From contig JAWKUN010000005.1 in NCBI GenBank assembly GCA_041398565.1, forward strand, positions 930,001 through 994,000: a stretch of DNA of 64,000 bases, read 5' to 3'. Position numbers and translations under genes: made by a program. Shown piece by piece: positions 61,026 through 64,000 of the stretch. The notes beneath the pieces were generated by a model. The model had not been told where the DNA came from, did not search any database, and worked only from the letters and a program-made list of their open reading frames with translations. Origin of the DNA: DATGPD01 sp041398565 (GTDB lineage: Bacteria > Planctomycetota > UBA1135 > UBA2386). How positions within the stretch are numbered: the first letter of the stretch is position 1; each line of letters opens with the position of its first letter.

Positions 61026-62588
61026 ATGACCGCGGAAAGGGAGCTTCGTGTCCATCCAACGCCGCCTTCCACGCCTGATGCAGAGCCAGCTGCCGCCCCT
61101 GATCCCGCTCACTTCACTTCCCTCGTTCGCGCGGACCTCGAGACGCGGATGCGGCGCGACAAGCTCGACACTTGGTTCAAGCACCTCACTCTGGCGTCTC
61201 TGACCGCGGACGAAGCCGTGTTCGCGGTGCCGAGCGGCTTCGTGCGCGACTTCTTGACCAGGCACCATCTCGCCAGCCTCCGGCGGGCCGTGCAGACGGT
61301 CGGTGGATCGGCGCGCTCAGTCCGCCTCGTCGTGACCAAGCTCCTGACGGACGGCGACGCCGCACGTCGCAACGGTGTCGACACGGTGCTCGACAACCTG
61401 AACGAAGGGACGCCGCCACCCTTGACCTCGTACGAGGCCGAGAAGCGCCGCGCCGGCAACGGCGTGCAAGGCCACTCCCACGGCAGGGACACGCACAACG
61501 GTAGGGCCGGCTACGACAAGCGCCCCCAGGCGCCGTTCGACCTGGACACCAAAGAGCCTCTCCTCAACGCCGGCTACACCTTCGACACGTTCGTGGTCGG
61601 TCCTTGCAACCGTCTCGGCCATGCCTCGGCGCTGGCCATCGGCGAGAACCCCGGACGCGCCTACAACCCGCTGTTCATCCACGGTGGCGTCGGTCTGGGC
61701 AAGACGCACCTGTTGCAAGCGATCTGCCACACGGTCCTCCGCCGCCATCCTGGCAAACGCGTCGCCTATCTGAGCTGCGAGGAGTTCACCAACCAGTTCA
61801 TCAACGCGGTGCAGAGCGGTCGCCTCGACGGCTTCCGCGAGCACTACCGAGGCGTCGACGTGCTGGTGGTCGACGACGTCCAGTTCCTCGCCAACAAGGA
61901 CCGGACCCAGGACGAATTTTTTCACACGTTCAACGCGCTCTACAACTCGCACCGTCAGGTGGTGATCTCGTCGGACTGCGCGCCCTTCGAGATCCCGACT
62001 CTCGAAGAACGTCTCGTGTCCCGCTTCAAGTGGGGCTTGGTGACGCAGCTCGAGTTCCCGTGCTACGAGACTCGCTACGCCATCGTGCAGCGCAAGGCCA
62101 AGGCTCGCAACGTCGAGATCCCTGACGAGGTCGCCCGCTACATCGCCGAGACCATCGACACCAACGTGCGCGAACTCGAGGGAGCGGTGATCAAGCTCCT
62201 GGGAGTCGCCACCCTGACCGCGCGACCGATCTCCGTCGAAGTCGCCCAGGAGGCGCTCAGCGGCGTCGCTCGGCCGCGCGCGAAGCGCGTGACCATGGAG
62301 TGTGTGATGAACGTGATCGCACGCGAGTTCTCGCTGTCGCCTCGGGACATCACCGGCAAGAGCCGCGTGTCGCACGTGAGCCTCACTCGCCAGCTCGGGA
62401 TGTACCTTTCGCGCCACCACACCGATCACAGCCTCGAGGAGATCGGTCGCTTCTTCGGCAACCGCGATCACACCACCGTGATCTACGGCCTCAGCAAGAT
62501 CAAGAAGCGCATGCAGCAGGACCGCACGTTCCAAGCCCTGGTCGAGCGCCTGGGCCAGCGCATGATCGCCAGCGGCCAGGCCGGTTGA
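61026..62588 (+). CDS. dnaA: Chromosomal replication initiator DnaA
   Basis: A 520-residue initiator ATPase. Domain I is at about 35-110 (LETRMRRDKLDTWFKHLTL), a linker of about 70 residues follows, and the AAA+ core has Walker A GGVGLGKTHLLQAI near 220 and Walker B VLVVDDVQFLANKDRTQDEF near 279. Domain IV ends with LTRQLGMYLSRHHTDHSLEE and FGNRDHTTVIYG, the DNA-binding signature. ATG 61026 (MTAERELRVHP) is used; an in-frame GTG at 60963 would begin inside a hairpin. The gene starts the dnaA-dnaN origin region. Confidence 0.95.
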   Translation: MTAERELRVHPTPPSTPDAEPAAAPDPAHFTSLVRADLETRMRRDKLDTWFKHLTLASLTADEAVFAVPSGFVRDFLTRHHLASLRRAVQTVGGSARSVRLVVTKLLTDGDAARRNGVDTVLDNLNEGTPPPLTSYEAEKRRAGNGVQGHSHGRDTHNGRAGYDKRPQAPFDLDTKEPLLNAGYTFDTFVVGPCNRLGHASALAIGENPGRAYNPLFIHGGVGLGKTHLLQAICHTVLRRHPGKRVAYLSCEEFTNQFINAVQSGRLDGFREHYRGVDVLVVDDVQFLANKDRTQDEFFHTFNALYNSHRQVVISSDCAPFEIPTLEERLVSRFKWGLVTQLEFPCYETRYAIVQRKAKARNVEIPDEVARYIAETIDTNVRELEGAVIKLLGVATLTARPISVEVAQEALSGVARPRAKRVTMECVMNVIAREFSLSPRDITGKSRVSHVSLTRQLGMYLSRHHTDHSLEEIGRFFGNRDHTTVIYGLSKIKKRMQQDRTFQALVERLGQRMIASGQAG

Positions 62589-63168
62589 GCGAGCCGCGGC
62601 GCGCGTCCCTACGACGCCCCTGCGCCGCGCCGCCGTGTTTCCGCCGACGTCGACGGTCCTGCATCGGCCGTCGTCGATGGTCAAGCGATGACCCGACGAT
62701 GCCCAGCCGACGATGCCCGGTCATGGTTCGGCTGTCCGAGGTCGCGCGTCAGCCCCACGGAGCTTCCAGGCTGACACTCCGCCACGACCCGGTCGCACAT
62801 CTTTTGACGCGGTGCGGTCAGCACGGTGACGGAGCACCTAAGGGCTTGGGCCCGCAACCGGCAAGGAACCCGTGCAACCGCTGTGGGTGCCTTGGCCGAA
62901 GCGCCGAGCAAGTCGGCGTCCTTCGAGCCGCACCGACCCGGACTGCACCGAGCCGTCCTCGCCTGTGCACACTTCGATGGCTGGTTCCGCGCAAGTTTCC
63001 CACAGACCTGCAACCCTCGAACTCGCGCGAGAAACCGCCGCGCGCTGTCGATCCGCGGCATGTCGACGGCTACGCTTTCCAGACCTGTCCTCCCACGGAA
63101 GACGAATAGAGAGAGACACAACAGATCTCTCTCCTCGAAACCGTATGGGGCACAGCGATCGAACTCTC
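62589..63168. other. dnaA-dnaN intergenic region, candidate origin
   Basis: 580 bases with no gene. Long dnaA-dnaN gaps often hold oriC, but no exact TTATCCACA DnaA box was found; the closest is TTTCCCACA at 62996. The last ~80 bases are locally richer in A/T, with an inverted repeat GAGAGAGA (63109-63116) and TCTCTCTC (63126-63133) just before dnaN. Confidence 0.4.
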
Positions 63169-64000
63169 ATGCGCCTCCTCTGTGATCGCCAAGAACTGAC
63201 CGAAGCCTTCAGCGTCGTGGCCGGGATCGCGCCGCAGAAGAGCACCAAGCCCGTCTTGCAGAACGTCAAGCTGCGCGCCGACGACGCTGGCTTGACCATG
63301 TTCGCGACCGATCTGCAGATGTCCGCCAAGGTCGTGGTGGAGGCCGTCAAGGTCGAGGCTGCCGGCGAAATGCTCCTGCCCGCCAGGGAGATGATGGCGC
63401 TCCTCCGGGAGCTCGGCGACCCGACGTTGACGCTCAAGGCAGCCGACCATCGCTGCACCATCGAGTGTGGAGGCGGCTCGTTCGTCCTTCTGGGCGGCGA
63501 CCCCGACGAGTTCCCGGCCGAAGCCAAGCTCGACGCTGGACGCTCCCTGCGTCTCCCTGCGGGCCGTGTGGCCGACATGATGCGCAAGACGGTCTTCGCT
63601 GCGACGCGCGAAGAGAGCCGCTACGCGGTCAGCGGTGTGCTCTGGGACGTGCAGCAGAGCTGCTTGCGCCTGGTGGCCACCGATGGCCGGAGGTTGGCGT
63701 TCAACTACGAGAACCTCGAGGATGTCGACGGCCGCATGCGCGCCATCCAGCCGTTGGCTGCGGTCAACTCGGTTCTGAAGGTGCTCGCCGAGGCCGACGA
63801 CCAGGAAGTGGCGGTGACCTTCGGGGAGAGTCAGATCGGCTTCACGGTCGGTCAGAACGTCCTGGTCAGCCGCACCGTCGACCAGAACTTCCCCGAGTAC
63901 GAGTCGGTGATCCCCAAGGTCGCCGAGACGACGGTCGAGGTGTCGCGCTCGTTGCTCGAGAGCAACGTGCGCAAGGTGTCCGTGCTCACCGGAGGCGATG
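63169..64000 (+). CDS. dnaN: DNA polymerase III sliding clamp, 5' part
   Basis: The first 277 codons of the beta clamp; the rest lies beyond the window. MRLLCDRQELTEAFSVVAGI starts domain I, ATDLQMSAKVVVEAVKVEAA and MLLPAREMMALLRELGDPTL follow, and domain II opens with ADMMRKTVFAATREESRYAV and VATDGRRLAFNYENL. The clamp ring holds polymerase III and many repair proteins on DNA. ATG 63169 is used; ATG 63145, eight codons earlier in frame, is possible. dnaA-dnaN order is the usual origin arrangement. Confidence 0.95.
   Translation, partial: MRLLCDRQELTEAFSVVAGIAPQKSTKPVLQNVKLRADDAGLTMFATDLQMSAKVVVEAVKVEAAGEMLLPAREMMALLRELGDPTLTLKAADHRCTIECGGGSFVLLGGDPDEFPAEAKLDAGRSLRLPAGRVADMMRKTVFAATREESRYAVSGVLWDVQQSCLRLVATDGRRLAFNYENLEDVDGRMRAIQPLAAVNSVLKVLAEADDQEVAVTFGESQIGFTVGQNVLVSRTVDQNFPEYESVIPKVAETTVEVSRSLLESNVRKVSVLTGGD

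Noticed and set aside
62820..62965. A possible sixth copy of the structured element before dnaN
   Set aside because: GGGCCCGCAACC and CCGTGCAACC recall hairpin one, but arms do not pair and no border sequence is present.
62881..63004. CTGTGGGT and TTTCCCACA as DnaA boxes
   Set aside because: Each differs from TTATCCACA at two or more positions, and they are not clustered or phased.

Overview
The window is about 64 kb of dense, GC-rich bacterial DNA. No rRNA, tRNA, CRISPR array, transposase, integrase or phage gene was recognised. dnaA followed by dnaN near the right edge, with parA a few kb upstream, places it beside a chromosome replication origin. The likely source is a GC-rich, aerobic, Gram-negative-type chemoheterotroph. 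Planctomycetota is the best guess, from signal peptides ending in AQ, DUF1579, DUF2911 and DUF4139 secreted proteins, FG-GAP repeats, an Alternative Complex III with caa3 oxidase, and bacillithiol genes. That is inference from gene content, and Acidobacteriota or a relative cannot be excluded.

Layout. 0-5.6 kb: the tail of a metallophosphoesterase, an NhaD-type antiporter, and a SNF2 helicase coupled to a SWIM zinc-finger protein. 5.6-18.3 kb: a 12-gene minus-strand respiratory operon, actABCDEF - small membrane protein - sco - ctaC/D/E/F, many of whose genes overlap by four bases. 18.6-25.9 kb: an SGNH hydrolase divergent from a giant DUF4011/helicase/nuclease protein. 25.9-27.7 kb: a repeat-rich stretch around a DUF1579 secreted protein. 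27.6-38.5 kb: surface-polysaccharide functions (large membrane protein, DPM1-like glycosyltransferase, two sugar-nucleotide epimerases, a secreted FG-GAP protein, and a carbamoyltransferase with SxtJ and DUF5989 partners). 38.7-47.4 kb: HD protein, sigma-70 factor, HemW with two coupled lipoproteins, acyltransferase, aminotransferase, DUF4139 protein. 47.5-50.4 kb: proton-translocating transhydrogenase (three subunits). 50.7-54.3 kb: pyrF-bshC-bshB1-VOC protein. 54.4-58.3 kb: DUF2911 protein, parA, and a TonB-like/squalene-toroid protein. 58.6-64 kb: bshA coupled to a cysteine desulfurase, then dnaA and dnaN.

How the genes fit together. Quinol oxidation by ACIII feeds a cytochrome c-fused A2-type oxidase, and the transhydrogenase uses the resulting proton gradient to make NADPH. 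All three bacillithiol biosynthesis activities (BshA, BshB1, BshC) are present at two nearby loci, one of them coupled to a cysteine desulfurase. The 27.6-38.5 kb stretch looks like a polysaccharide-modification island.

The least expected signal is not a gene. It is a family of roughly 180-bp intergenic elements (25991-26168, 27521-27700, 33031-33105 partial, 56396-56578, 56583-56765), each at or just beyond the 3' end of a gene. They can fold into an outer stem enclosing two hairpins, and the arm sequences differ between copies while pairing is kept. One copy appears to be inserted inside another local repeat with 6-bp near-duplicate flanks, which suggests a mobile, structured repeat.
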